From contig CABIYO010000045.1 of the NCBI GenBank assembly GCA_902362975.1, positions 1 to 21,495 of the forward strand: a stretch of DNA of 21,495 nucleotides, in the 5' to 3' direction. This document shows, piece after piece, positions 15,146 to 21,410 of this stretch. The notes below the pieces were generated by a model that saw only the letters and a list, made by a program, of their open reading frames with translations, searched no databases and was not told the origin of the DNA. This DNA comes from Caryophanales bacterium. Its GTDB lineage: Bacteria; Bacillota; Bacilli; Exiguobacteriales; Exiguobacteriaceae. The position numbers were made by a program, and so were the translations under genes. Numbering within the stretch: position 1 is the stretch's first letter; each line of letters begins with the position of its first letter.

Positions 15146-16131
15146 GCTTCGACCTCCGTACGTTGTAAGTTTTGTAATACCCGCAAGGCGTGTCCTTCAT
15201 CAATGCTACATTTTGCTTCTTTCACTCCTTCATGAAGCGTTGCGGTCGTGCCATACGTGCAAAGGGCAAGTGCTGCGTTCAATAAGACGACGTCGCGTGC
15301 CGGTCCCGACTCTCCGTTCAATACGGTGAGCAGTGTCGCGGCGTTCTCTTGTGGTGTGCCTCCTCGTAGCGCTTCAAGCGGTGCCCGCATCAAGCCGACA
15401 TCTCGTGGGTCAACCGCATAACGCGCCGTCTGTTCCCCATCAAAGAAATACACGTCATTTACACCGACGAGGCTCGCTTCATCGAGTCCACCTGCTCCAT
15501 GGACGACCATACCGCGCTCTACGCCAAGATGACGCATCGCGGTCGCCATCTTCTCGAGTAACGATGGATGATAGACACCGACAAGCTGTCGTTTCGGGCG
15601 AAGCGGGTTCGTTAGCGGTCCGATTTGGTTGAAGATAGTCGCCGTCGCGAGTCGTTTCCGGACCGGCATGACATGCTTCATAATCGGATGGACATGCTGG
15701 GCGAATAGAAAGCTGAGATTCGTCCGTTTCAAGTCAGCATGTACTTCTTCTGCCGTCTTCACAATCGGAACGTTCAATGCCTCTAAGACGTCCGCGCTCC
15801 CTGATCGACTCGAGACGCTTCGATTCCCGTGTTTGGCGACCGGAATCCCAAGACCAGCCAGGACAAAGGCGACGGTCGAACTGATGTTGAACGTATGCGC
15901 CCCGTCGCCGCCGGTACCGCAAACATCGAGTACGGGTAAATCACTCTGGGGGAACTGTGCCGCTTCACGAATGTATGCCGCGAGTCCTGCCATCTCTTCT
16001 GCTGTCTCACCGCGCTCTTTCATCGCCAGCAGCACTCGTTCGATTTGCGCTTCATCCGCTTGGAACATCTCGCTCGCTGCCACTTTCATATCTGCTGTTG
16101 ATAAGGCGTTTGTCTCCAATTGTTGAATCAT
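15142..16131 (-). CDS. trpD: Anthranilate phosphoribosyltransferase
   Basis: TrpD joins anthranilate to PRPP, giving phosphoribosylanthranilate. The PRPP/Mg motif is LDVCGTGGDGAHTFNIS at residues 68-84, and KHGNRSVSSRSGSADVLEAL follows at 100-119. The anthranilate-site region PIMKHVMPVRK and IFNQIGPLTNPLRP are also present. It is 329 residues long. GAGGGGGA precedes the ATG. It is the first gene of the operon and sits directly behind the T-box leader; trpE and trpG, which usually come first, are missing from this site. The anthranilate it uses must be made by genes elsewhere or be imported. Confidence 0.95.
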   Translation of the reverse strand: MIQQLETNALSTADMKVAASEMFQADEAQIERVLLAMKERGETAEEMAGLAAYIREAAQFPQSDLPVLDVCGTGGDGAHTFNISSTVAFVLAGLGIPVAKHGNRSVSSRSGSADVLEALNVPIVKTAEEVHADLKRTNLSFLFAQHVHPIMKHVMPVRKRLATATIFNQIGPLTNPLRPKRQLVGVYHPSLLEKMATAMRHLGVERGMVVHGAGGLDEASLVGVNDVYFFDGEQTARYAVDPRDVGLMRAPLEALRGGTPQENAATLLTVLNGESGPARDVVLLNAALALCTYGTTATLHEGVKEAKCSIDEGHALRVLQNLQRTEVEA

Positions 16132-16166
16132 CGTCGGTTCCCCCTCTAAAAACTAAAAATGTGTAT

Positions 16167-16199
16167 AAAAAAACTCCACACGACAGTCGTCGTATGGAG
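16167..16199 (-). terminator. Terminator of the proximal T-box
   Basis: CTCCA...TGGAG (16174-16178 and 16195-16199) closes a 10-11 bp stem that continues through ACGAC/GTCGT. It is followed by seven T's on the - strand, 36 bases before the trpD start. Confidence 0.9.
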
Positions 16200-16432
16200 G
16201 ACGGTTCAATACCGCGGTGCCACCTCTCGTTGATTCCAAAGAATCCACTCTCCGATGCAATCACATCGTATCCCGATAACGGGGGAAACCGTCACGACCT
16301 ACTCTCTTCAGCCATGCTCTCATGAGCCCATTCACGTGGACGCCTCGGTCAGGATCTCACCATCCCTGACTCTCTGGACGAAACGTCTTCTCGCGCTACT
16401 CTTCTCAATCCTCGATTTATATTATTGAAACG
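16167..16432 (-). ncRNA. T-box riboswitch, proximal copy (Trp)
   Basis: The leader reads toward trpD. The AGTA of the loop-E-type specifier bulge lies after GAGAAG. The apical AGAGAGT...GGTGAGA elements and the specifier region GTGAATGGG follow, with the TGG (tryptophan) specifier at 16330-16328. Next come a GATTC-TTTG-GAATC hairpin (16245-16232) and the T-box GAGGTGGCACCGCG (about 16226-16213). Uncharged tRNA(Trp) pairing with the specifier and the T-box bulge would favour the antiterminator. The terminator at 16167-16199 is the alternative. Confidence 0.92.
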
Positions 16433-16488
16433 AAAAAGGGGTCACCCGTCTCCTCATAGCCTGCGCTATAAGAAGGACGAGTAACCCC
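16433..16488 (-). terminator. Terminator of the distal T-box
   Basis: A long imperfect stem with GGGGT/ACCCC at its base (3' arm at 16438 and on, 5' arm ending 16488) and TATAGC/GCTATG near the loop is followed by five T's. The 5' arm overlaps the T-box end, as expected for the terminator/antiterminator switch. Confidence 0.9.
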
Positions 16489-16715
16489 GTGGTGCCACCT
16501 TCGTTGGTTCCAAAGAACCCACTTCACGGACAATCATCCGCTTCCCCGTGATAACGGTGGGTCACCCGCTAAAGCCTACTCAAAGTTCGGTTTAGAGCTC
16601 AGAAGTCCATTCGCGACGTCCCATATACTGATTCGCACCAACCATCAGCTCTCTGTCATACAGGATTCGTCGTTACTTCTCTTCGTCGACGCCTTTATTC
16701 GTTTCAGTTAAGTTA
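16433..16715 (-). ncRNA. T-box riboswitch, distal copy (Trp)
   Basis: This is a second complete T-box leader directly upstream of the first. It has AGAGAAGTAACG (loop-E side), CAGAGAGC...TTGGTGCGA (apical loop elements), and GCGAATGGA with the TGG specifier at 16609-16607. It also has a GGTTC-TTTG-GAACC hairpin (16519-16506), the T-box AAGGTGGCACCACG, and its own terminator. The promoter at 16722-16750 gives a transcript start near 16715. Both leaders read the same codon. Confidence 0.92.
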
Positions 16716-16721
16716 ATTCGT

Positions 16722-16750
16722 ACTATACAGGGCAGATGAATCCATGTCAA
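16722..16750 (-). promoter_or_regulatory. Strong sigma-A promoter of the trp leader
   Basis: A perfect TTGACA (16750-16745) and TATAGT (16727-16722) are separated by 17 bases on the - strand. It is the only strong promoter seen before the two T-boxes; none as good lies between them. Confidence 0.88.
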
Positions 16751-16822
16751 ATAAAAAAAATTATAAAAACTTTGCCTCTATATGTGCATCCAAAAATGAG
16801 AAACCTTCATCGTTTTTTCGAA

Positions 16823-16852
16823 TTGACATTGTTTTTTTTCGTCTGCTATAGT
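16823..16852 (+). promoter_or_regulatory. Promoter of the amino acid permease gene
   Basis: TTGACA (16823-16828) and TATAGT (16847-16852) are separated by 18 bases on the + strand. This promoter is divergent from the trp promoter, about 75 bases away. Confidence 0.82.
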
Positions 16853-16893
16853 CGTCCTCAACAACATTTCACTCGGCTAAAGGAGAATCCATT

Positions 16894-18255
16894 TTGGAAA
16901 CAAACAAACTAAAACGCGAGCTGTCCACTCGGCAACTTACGATGATTTCCCTCGGGAGCGCCATCGGAACCGGGCTGTTCCTCGGAAGCGGTCTCGCAAT
17001 TCAAACAGCTGGCCCGAGCGTGCTCGTCAGCTATGCCATCGGGGCGTTCATCGTCCTCTTACTCATGGGTGCTCTCGCCGAAATGACGGTCGCCCATCCA
17101 ACATCCGGATCATTCGGAACGATTGCCGAGCGATACGTTCATCCACTCGCCGGTTTTCTCGTCCGTTACTCTTACTGGGTCGCGAACGTACTGGCTATAG
17201 GGGTTGAAGTCAGTGCCATCGCCATCTACATGCGCTACTGGTTCCCAGATGTGAACGGGTTCGTCTGGGTCGCCCTCTTCGGTGGACTACTCATTTACGT
17301 CAACGCCCGTCACGTTCATACGTTCGGAACGACCGAATACTGGTTATCCTTCATCAAAGTAACTGCCATCATCCTATTCATCGTCCTCGGTGCCGCCACA
17401 TTGTTCGGCGAACCAGGATCACCGATTGAGTCAATCACGACAGGGAACGAAGGCTTCTTCGCGTTCGGCTTTTACGGAATGTGGGTGACGATTTTCATCT
17501 CCCTCTTCAGTTTCCTTGGAACCGAGCTCGTCGCTGTAACAGCCGGTGAAGCGAAAGACCCGGACCAGGCCGTACCACGCGCTTTACGCGCGACCGTGTT
17601 CCGCTTGACGTTCTTCTATGTTGTCACGCTCGCAATCATGCTCATGCTGATCCCATGGCAGCAAGCCGGGATCGACCAAAGTCCATTCGTGCTCGTCATG
17701 GAACAGTTTGATGTCCCGTTTGCGGCAGGCATCCTCAACTTTGTGATTTTGATCGCCGCCTTGTCTGCGATGAACGCACAGCTTTACGCGTCGACACGTA
17801 TGATGTACTCGCTCGCGGAAGCCGGCGATGCACCGAAAGCGTTCAAAAAAATCAGCAAAAATGGGATCCCAATGTTCGCGCTACTCGTTTCAACGGGCGG
17901 GATCGTCCTCGCCGCTTTGCTACAAGTATTCATGGAGTCGTCGTATCCATTCTTGATGGGGATTTCGATGTTCGGAGCTATTTTCACTTGGTTCATGGTC
18001 TTCGTCTCCCACTTGTTCTTCCATAAAAAATGGACCGGGCGAAAACTCCCTGTCCGCATGATGGGATATCCATTCCTCCCATTGCTCGGGGCGGTCTTAC
18101 TGCTCAGCCTGATGATCACGACATGGTTCACGGATTTCAACATTTTGCTGAAGTTCGGTGTACCTTGGTTGATCGGGTTGACGATTATCTATTACGTGCG
18201 TGAACAAATGGGTAAAAACCAAAATCGTCCAAGCGATATCGAGCAAGCCAACTAA
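16894..18255 (+). CDS. APC-superfamily amino acid permease
   Basis: This is a 453-residue, 12-segment membrane transporter of the amino acid-polyamine-organocation superfamily (AAT/GabP/ProY-like branch), probably an amino acid/proton symporter. TM1 has the substrate-binding glycine motif ISLGSAIGTGLFLGSG. TM3-4 carry AEMTVAHPTSGSFGTIAERYV, and TM6 carries FLGTELVAVTAGEAKDPDQAVPRA, a family hallmark. The C-terminus NQNRPSDIEQAN is hydrophilic. The start is TTG, eight bases after AAAGGAG. Being beside the trp operon hints at an aromatic substrate, but it has no T-box of its own, so the substrate is open. Confidence 0.88.
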   Translation: METNKLKRELSTRQLTMISLGSAIGTGLFLGSGLAIQTAGPSVLVSYAIGAFIVLLLMGALAEMTVAHPTSGSFGTIAERYVHPLAGFLVRYSYWVANVLAIGVEVSAIAIYMRYWFPDVNGFVWVALFGGLLIYVNARHVHTFGTTEYWLSFIKVTAIILFIVLGAATLFGEPGSPIESITTGNEGFFAFGFYGMWVTIFISLFSFLGTELVAVTAGEAKDPDQAVPRALRATVFRLTFFYVVTLAIMLMLIPWQQAGIDQSPFVLVMEQFDVPFAAGILNFVILIAALSAMNAQLYASTRMMYSLAEAGDAPKAFKKISKNGIPMFALLVSTGGIVLAALLQVFMESSYPFLMGISMFGAIFTWFMVFVSHLFFHKKWTGRKLPVRMMGYPFLPLLGAVLLLSLMITTWFTDFNILLKFGVPWLIGLTIIYYVREQMGKNQNRPSDIEQAN

Positions 18256-18260
18256 CGAGT

Positions 18261-18289
18261 ATCCTTTCGCAATCGCGGAGGGATTTTTT
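18261..18289 (+). terminator. Terminator of the permease gene
   Basis: ATCCTTTCGC (18261-18270) pairs with GCGGAGGGAT (18275-18284) with two G-U pairs, loop AATC, followed by T's to 18289. Confidence 0.85.
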
Positions 18290-18296
18290 ACGCACA

Positions 18297-18326
18297 AAAA
18301 CTCCTTTCGCAATCGAAAGGAGTTTT
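18297..18326. terminator. Bidirectional terminator between the permease gene and the M23 hydrolase gene
   Basis: AAAACTCCTTTCG (18297-18309) and CGAAAGGAGTTTT (18314-18326) form a perfect 13-bp stem with loop CAAT. It mainly ends the - strand hydrolase gene, and shares the CCTTTCGCAATCG core with the terminator just before it. Confidence 0.9.
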
Positions 18327-18338
18327 CTGGTTGATGCA

Positions 18339-19820
18339 TCAGAAGAACTGACGCGGGTTGACCGTGCTACCTGCGCTCGTTGCCGAGTAGGAGTAGCCGC
18401 CTTTATGAATCTCAAAGTGCAAGTGCGGACCTGACGAGTTCCCTGTGTTGCCAAGCGTCCCGATGTTCGACCCTTGCGTCACACGCTGTCCAGAGCTGAC
18501 AGATACCGAGTTCATGTGCGCATAGACCGTCGTCCAAACTTGACCGTTGATGACGTGCGCGATCATGACGTGGTTGCCGTATGCACCGCCCCAACCTGCA
18601 CGAATGACCGTACCTGTCGCAGACGCACGAATCGGTGTCCCTGTTGGACCGGCGATGTCTACACCGTTATGGAACGTGTAACCAAACGCACCGCTCGCCG
18701 GACCCCATCCTTGTGAATAGCGTCCTGAAGCTGGTTGAATGAACATCGAGCTAGGCGGTGCTGGCGTCGATATCGTCGGCGTCGGATTTGGCTCTGGTTT
18801 CGGAGCTGGTGTTGGCGCCGGTGCCGGTTTTGGAGCTGGCGTTGATGGTGTCGTGTTGTTTGAAGACGATGAAGACGGGGTATTATCTTGTTTTTGTTGA
18901 GCCGCTTGACGTGCCGCTTCCGCTTCTCGTTCTGCCTGACGAGCAGCCTTAGCTTGACGGGCTTCTTCTGCTTGGCGGGCTTCTTCTGCTTGACGTGCCG
19001 CCTCTTGACGAGCTGCTTCTTCCGCACGACGACGGGCTTCCTCTTCTTCGCGACGCTGCGCTTCGATTTCAGCCGCAATCGCCTGTTCTTGTGCGACTAA
19101 TGTCGCTTCGATTTCTTGAAGGTCAAAGATTTGTGACTCGAACTTGATGTTCTTCTCTTCAAGCTCTTGGATGCGCTTTTCACGCTGCTTCTTTTTCTTC
19201 TCAAGCTCGGCTTGACGCACTTCGAGTGCCTTTTGTTGTTGGAGAAGTGAAGCACGTTCTGCTTTCAAGTCAGCCTGCGCTTCTTTCAACGAACGCTGAG
19301 TCGCTTCATAGTCATCGAACAACTCTTGGTCACTACGCTGAATCGTTCCAGCTGTGATCATACGCGTGACGAGATCAGAGAGATTTTTTGAACCGAAGAT
19401 GAATTCAGCCCAGTTGATTGAACCACCGCCGTTCTTTTGCATCGTGGCCATACGCTCTTTCATCATCGCTTCTTGCGCCTTCATTTTTTCTTGGTAATCT
19501 TTAATGTCGGCTTCAAGATCCTCAATCTTCATCTCGGTGCGCTTGATTTCTTGGCGTTTCATGGCGACATCATTGATGATGTCTTGCAATTGTGCGTCCA
19601 TTTTATTGACTTCAGCCTGAACTTTCGAAATCTCTTCCTTGTTCACTTCAATTTTTGAAGATGTTTCTGACTGGTCTTTTTTCACACTGTCGCGCTTTTC
19701 TTTTACTTTTTTTTGTTGTTCCTGCTTCTCTTTAATCGAAGTCGATGCATCCGCAACGGTATGTGTGCTGATGAGCATCACACCGAGCGTCAACGTCGAG
19801 ACTGTGCGTTTCCAATTCAT
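18339..19820 (-). CDS. Secreted coiled-coil murein hydrolase, M23/LytM peptidase
   Basis: This 493-residue exported cell-wall enzyme cuts peptidoglycan cross-links. It has a signal peptide (NWKRTVSTLTLGVMLISTH, cleavage near ADA) and a long coiled coil (about 30-270) resembling the PcsB/CwlO N-terminal domain, including GGGSINWAEFIFGSKNLSDL. Next come an Arg/Ala/Gln/Glu repeat region (about 265-315), a Pro/Ala linker, and the LytM domain. The zinc motifs are FHNGVDIAG (His and Asp) and GPHLHFEIH. PcsB/CwlO relatives are controlled by FtsEX and WalRK, which is only inferred here. I chose ATG 19820 because it begins the signal peptide; AAAGGA upstream is somewhat far, and an earlier TTG lacks a site. 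Confidence 0.9.
   Translation of the reverse strand: MNWKRTVSTLTLGVMLISTHTVADASTSIKEKQEQQKKVKEKRDSVKKDQSETSSKIEVNKEEISKVQAEVNKMDAQLQDIINDVAMKRQEIKRTEMKIEDLEADIKDYQEKMKAQEAMMKERMATMQKNGGGSINWAEFIFGSKNLSDLVTRMITAGTIQRSDQELFDDYEATQRSLKEAQADLKAERASLLQQQKALEVRQAELEKKKKQREKRIQELEEKNIKFESQIFDLQEIEATLVAQEQAIAAEIEAQRREEEEARRRAEEAARQEAARQAEEARQAEEARQAKAARQAEREAEAARQAAQQKQDNTPSSSSSNNTTPSTPAPKPAPAPTPAPKPEPNPTPTISTPAPPSSMFIQPASGRYSQGWGPASGAFGYTFHNGVDIAGPTGTPIRASATGTVIRAGWGGAYGNHVMIAHVINGQVWTTVYAHMNSVSVSSGQRVTQGSNIGTLGNTGNSSGPHLHFEIHKGGYSYSATSAGSTVNPRQFF
18905..19020 (-). repeat. Degenerate tandem repeats encoding RQAEEA units
   Basis: Units based on CGTCAAGCAGAAGAAGCC (- strand) recur several times. They encode a repeated Arg-Gln-Ala-Glu-Glu-Ala pattern between the coiled coil and the Pro-rich linker. 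Such low-complexity runs vary in copy number between strains. They also create long false frames, for example 18659-19078 on the - strand. Confidence 0.75.
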
Positions 19821-20160
19821 GAATGGGGTACATCCTTTCTTAAATGACAAACGTGAGTACCTACTACACTACATATTTTTAAAGCCGTTTCAGTATGTAA
19901 CAAAAACGATCATTCGGTTAAGTTTCAACACGACTAATTATATCTAACTGATAGATATTTTCCTGTTAAAGTTATATTTCAATTTTATTACGCAAGAACA
20001 AAGGTGTAGGCAACAAATACATAGAACTTATTATTTATCAATACCTTTTTGAATCGGTCAATTTGACATCTTCCTGTAATGTTTTATGTAAATAGAGAGC
20101 AATTACCCTATTTTCAAATAATAAATGCGTGAGGTGTACATTCATTTTCCAATTGATGGG
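19821..20160. other. Gap without a convincing gene
   Basis: The sequence is AT-rich and has no supported coding frame. On the + strand a promoter-like pair TTGACA (20063-20068) and TATGTA (20085-20090), 16 bases apart, precedes only a 24-codon frame at 20125. On the - strand a TATAAT (about 19942) lies upstream of the hydrolase without a good -35. Confidence 0.5.
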
Positions 20161-20170
20161 ATGACTCATC

Positions 20171-20219
20171 AAAAAAATCCATGCCATCGCTGCATGTGAA
20201 CATGAGCAAAGGCATGGAT
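20171..20219 (-). terminator. Terminator of the TRIC/DUF423 operon
   Basis: ATCCATGCC (20177-20185 + strand) pairs with GGCATGGAT (20211-20219). An inner helix CATG/CATG is present, and seven T's lie at the end on the - strand. The loop is long but structured. Confidence 0.8.
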
Positions 20220-20241
20220 ATGGAAGAAATTGATTCTCTAG

Positions 20242-20607
20242 TTATAGTTTCATCGCACCGACGATGACAAAAATCCAGGCAACGATGAATAAGACGCCGC
20301 CGATCGGTGTAACGGCTCCGAGTTTTGTAATTCCCGTCAATGCCATGACGTACAAGCTTCCTGAGAAGAAGATGATTCCTGCAAACATGAGCCAACCGGC
20401 CACGTTGAACTGGCTGATGCTCACACGCATGAGGAGTGCCGCAATCCCAATGATTCCAAGCGCGTGCACCATGTGGTAGAGCACACCTGTCTGCCAGTTT
20501 GCCAACATGTTTGGCGCCAATCTCTCTTTTAGCGCATGGGCACCAAACGCACCGAGTGCCACACCAAGTGCCATTAATCCGGCACCAATCATTAATAAGA
20601 TCTTCAT
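20242..20607 (-). CDS. DUF423 small membrane protein
   Basis: This 121-residue protein has four hydrophobic segments and begins with the family's MIGAGLMALGVALGAFGAHALKE region. YHMVHALGIIG and MFAGIIFFSGSLYVMAL follow, then LGAVTPIGGVLFIVAWI, all typical of DUF423 (YwdK/YgdD, related to TMEM256). The function of the family is unknown. It starts 12 bases after the TRIC-like gene stop, with AAGGGGG before the ATG, so the two probably form an operon. Confidence 0.9.
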   Translation of the reverse strand: MKILLMIGAGLMALGVALGAFGAHALKERLAPNMLANWQTGVLYHMVHALGIIGIAALLMRVSISQFNVAGWLMFAGIIFFSGSLYVMALTGITKLGAVTPIGGVLFIVAWIFVIVGAMKL

Positions 20608-20619
20608 TTCCGTTCCCCC

Positions 20620-21219
20620 TTATCTGACTTTTCGTGCTGGTAAATTCCACTTCCGATAGTAGGATATCACTCGGAGTGTTGCGACGACAATTAAAAGCGC
20701 GTAGACAGCAAGACCGCCTTCGAGCTTGAAGTAATACGTAATGACCGCAATAAGAATCGCCCAAACCGCATACACCTCAGACTGTAAGACGAGAGGCTTG
20801 CGTCCTGCCAACAAGTCCCGGACCACACCTCCGCCAACGCCAGTCAAGACAGCCGCCGCAATCGCAGCAGATAAAGGTAAATCAAGCTTGATGGTGACCT
20901 GTGCTCCTTGAAAGGCAAACGCGACGAGACCAATGGCGTCGACAATGACACCCCAGCGTTCCCAATGTGGCAATACGACACTCGGGAGCAGGAAGATGAG
21001 GAGTGCGACAAGAAAACATAAAATAAATAAATCATTCTGTTGCCAAATTAAGCTGACGGGGTTTCCTAACAGAACGTTTCGGATCGCGCCGCCTCCGAAG
21101 GCTGTGATAAACGCTAGTAACCACACCCCAAAAATATCGTATTTTTCATCCATCGCAATGATGGCTCCGCTCGCCGCGAACGCAATCGTTCCGACGACGT
21201 TGAGCAATTCCCACTCCAT
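20620..21219 (-). CDS. TRIC-like (UPF0126) membrane protein
   Basis: This 199-residue, seven-segment protein is formed of two related halves. Each has a glycine-triplet kink followed by Arg: AFGGGAIRNVLLG (first half) and GVGGGVVRDLLAG (second half). That pattern defines the UPF0126/YadS/YvgT family, whose prokaryotic members are trimeric intracellular-cation-channel-type (TRIC) potassium-conducting channels. I chose ATG 21219 because AAGGG lies six bases before it; the frame is open upstream, but that sequence reaches into the mobile-element end. The element's right edge is only 35 bases upstream, so the original promoter may be displaced. Confidence 0.9.
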   Translation of the reverse strand: MEWELLNVVGTIAFAASGAIIAMDEKYDIFGVWLLAFITAFGGGAIRNVLLGNPVSLIWQQNDLFILCFLVALLIFLLPSVVLPHWERWGVIVDAIGLVAFAFQGAQVTIKLDLPLSAAIAAAVLTGVGGGVVRDLLAGRKPLVLQSEVYAVWAILIAVITYYFKLEGGLAVYALLIVVATLRVISYYRKWNLPARKVR

Positions 21220-21254
21220 GAACATCCCTTGCCCTTTCTTCAACGCATTGTATG

Positions 21255-21410
21255 TTGACACTCCCACAGCTAAAGCAATGGGATTCTTGAGTGCTTGTGC
21301 GAACGCAGTCCATTTCTGTTTTGTTCAAGCCTCAAGTTTAAGGGTGTGCCATCACCCCTCCTACGGCAGGACATATAGTCCCGTAGGCACTGGTACTTTT
21401 ACCATACCAG
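21255..21410 (-). ncRNA. Probable omegaRNA (right-end RNA) of an IS200/IS605-type element
   Basis: After the TnpB stop codon comes a chain of hairpins on the - strand: ACTGGTA/TACCAGT (21411-21405 with 21395-21389), CTACGG/CCGTAG (21386-21381 with 21366-21361), and a final TCCCA/TGGGA hairpin with a GC-TTTA-GC tip (about 21285-21262). It ends GTGTCAA at 21255. TCAA is the right cleavage site of IS608-type elements. In TnpB systems the RNA from this region guides TnpB, with the guide being the DNA just outside the right end (here 21254 and on). The 5' boundary is not defined. Confidence 0.6.

Noticed and set aside
15629..16126. 165-codon + strand frame opposite trpD
   Set aside because: Antisense shadow of trpD, which has all its family motifs.
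18659..19078. 139-codon basic frame on the - strand (K/R/Q-rich)
   Set aside because: It is the shifted frame of the repeat and linker region of the M23 hydrolase; low complexity explains its length.
20071..20091. WalR-like double TGTAA motif near the hydrolase
   Set aside because: The spacing is one base off the consensus, and it lies 250 bases upstream of the hydrolase in a gap that has its own unrelated promoter-like sequence.
20125..20199. 24-codon + strand frame behind a promoter-like sequence
   Set aside because: No ribosome site at the right distance, and it runs into the terminator of the opposite operon.
20114..20764. 216-codon open frame on the - strand spanning the DUF423 gene
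   Set aside because: It is a shadow of the real genes in another frame: its protein is rich in Cys, Arg and His without family features, and it has no ribosome site.
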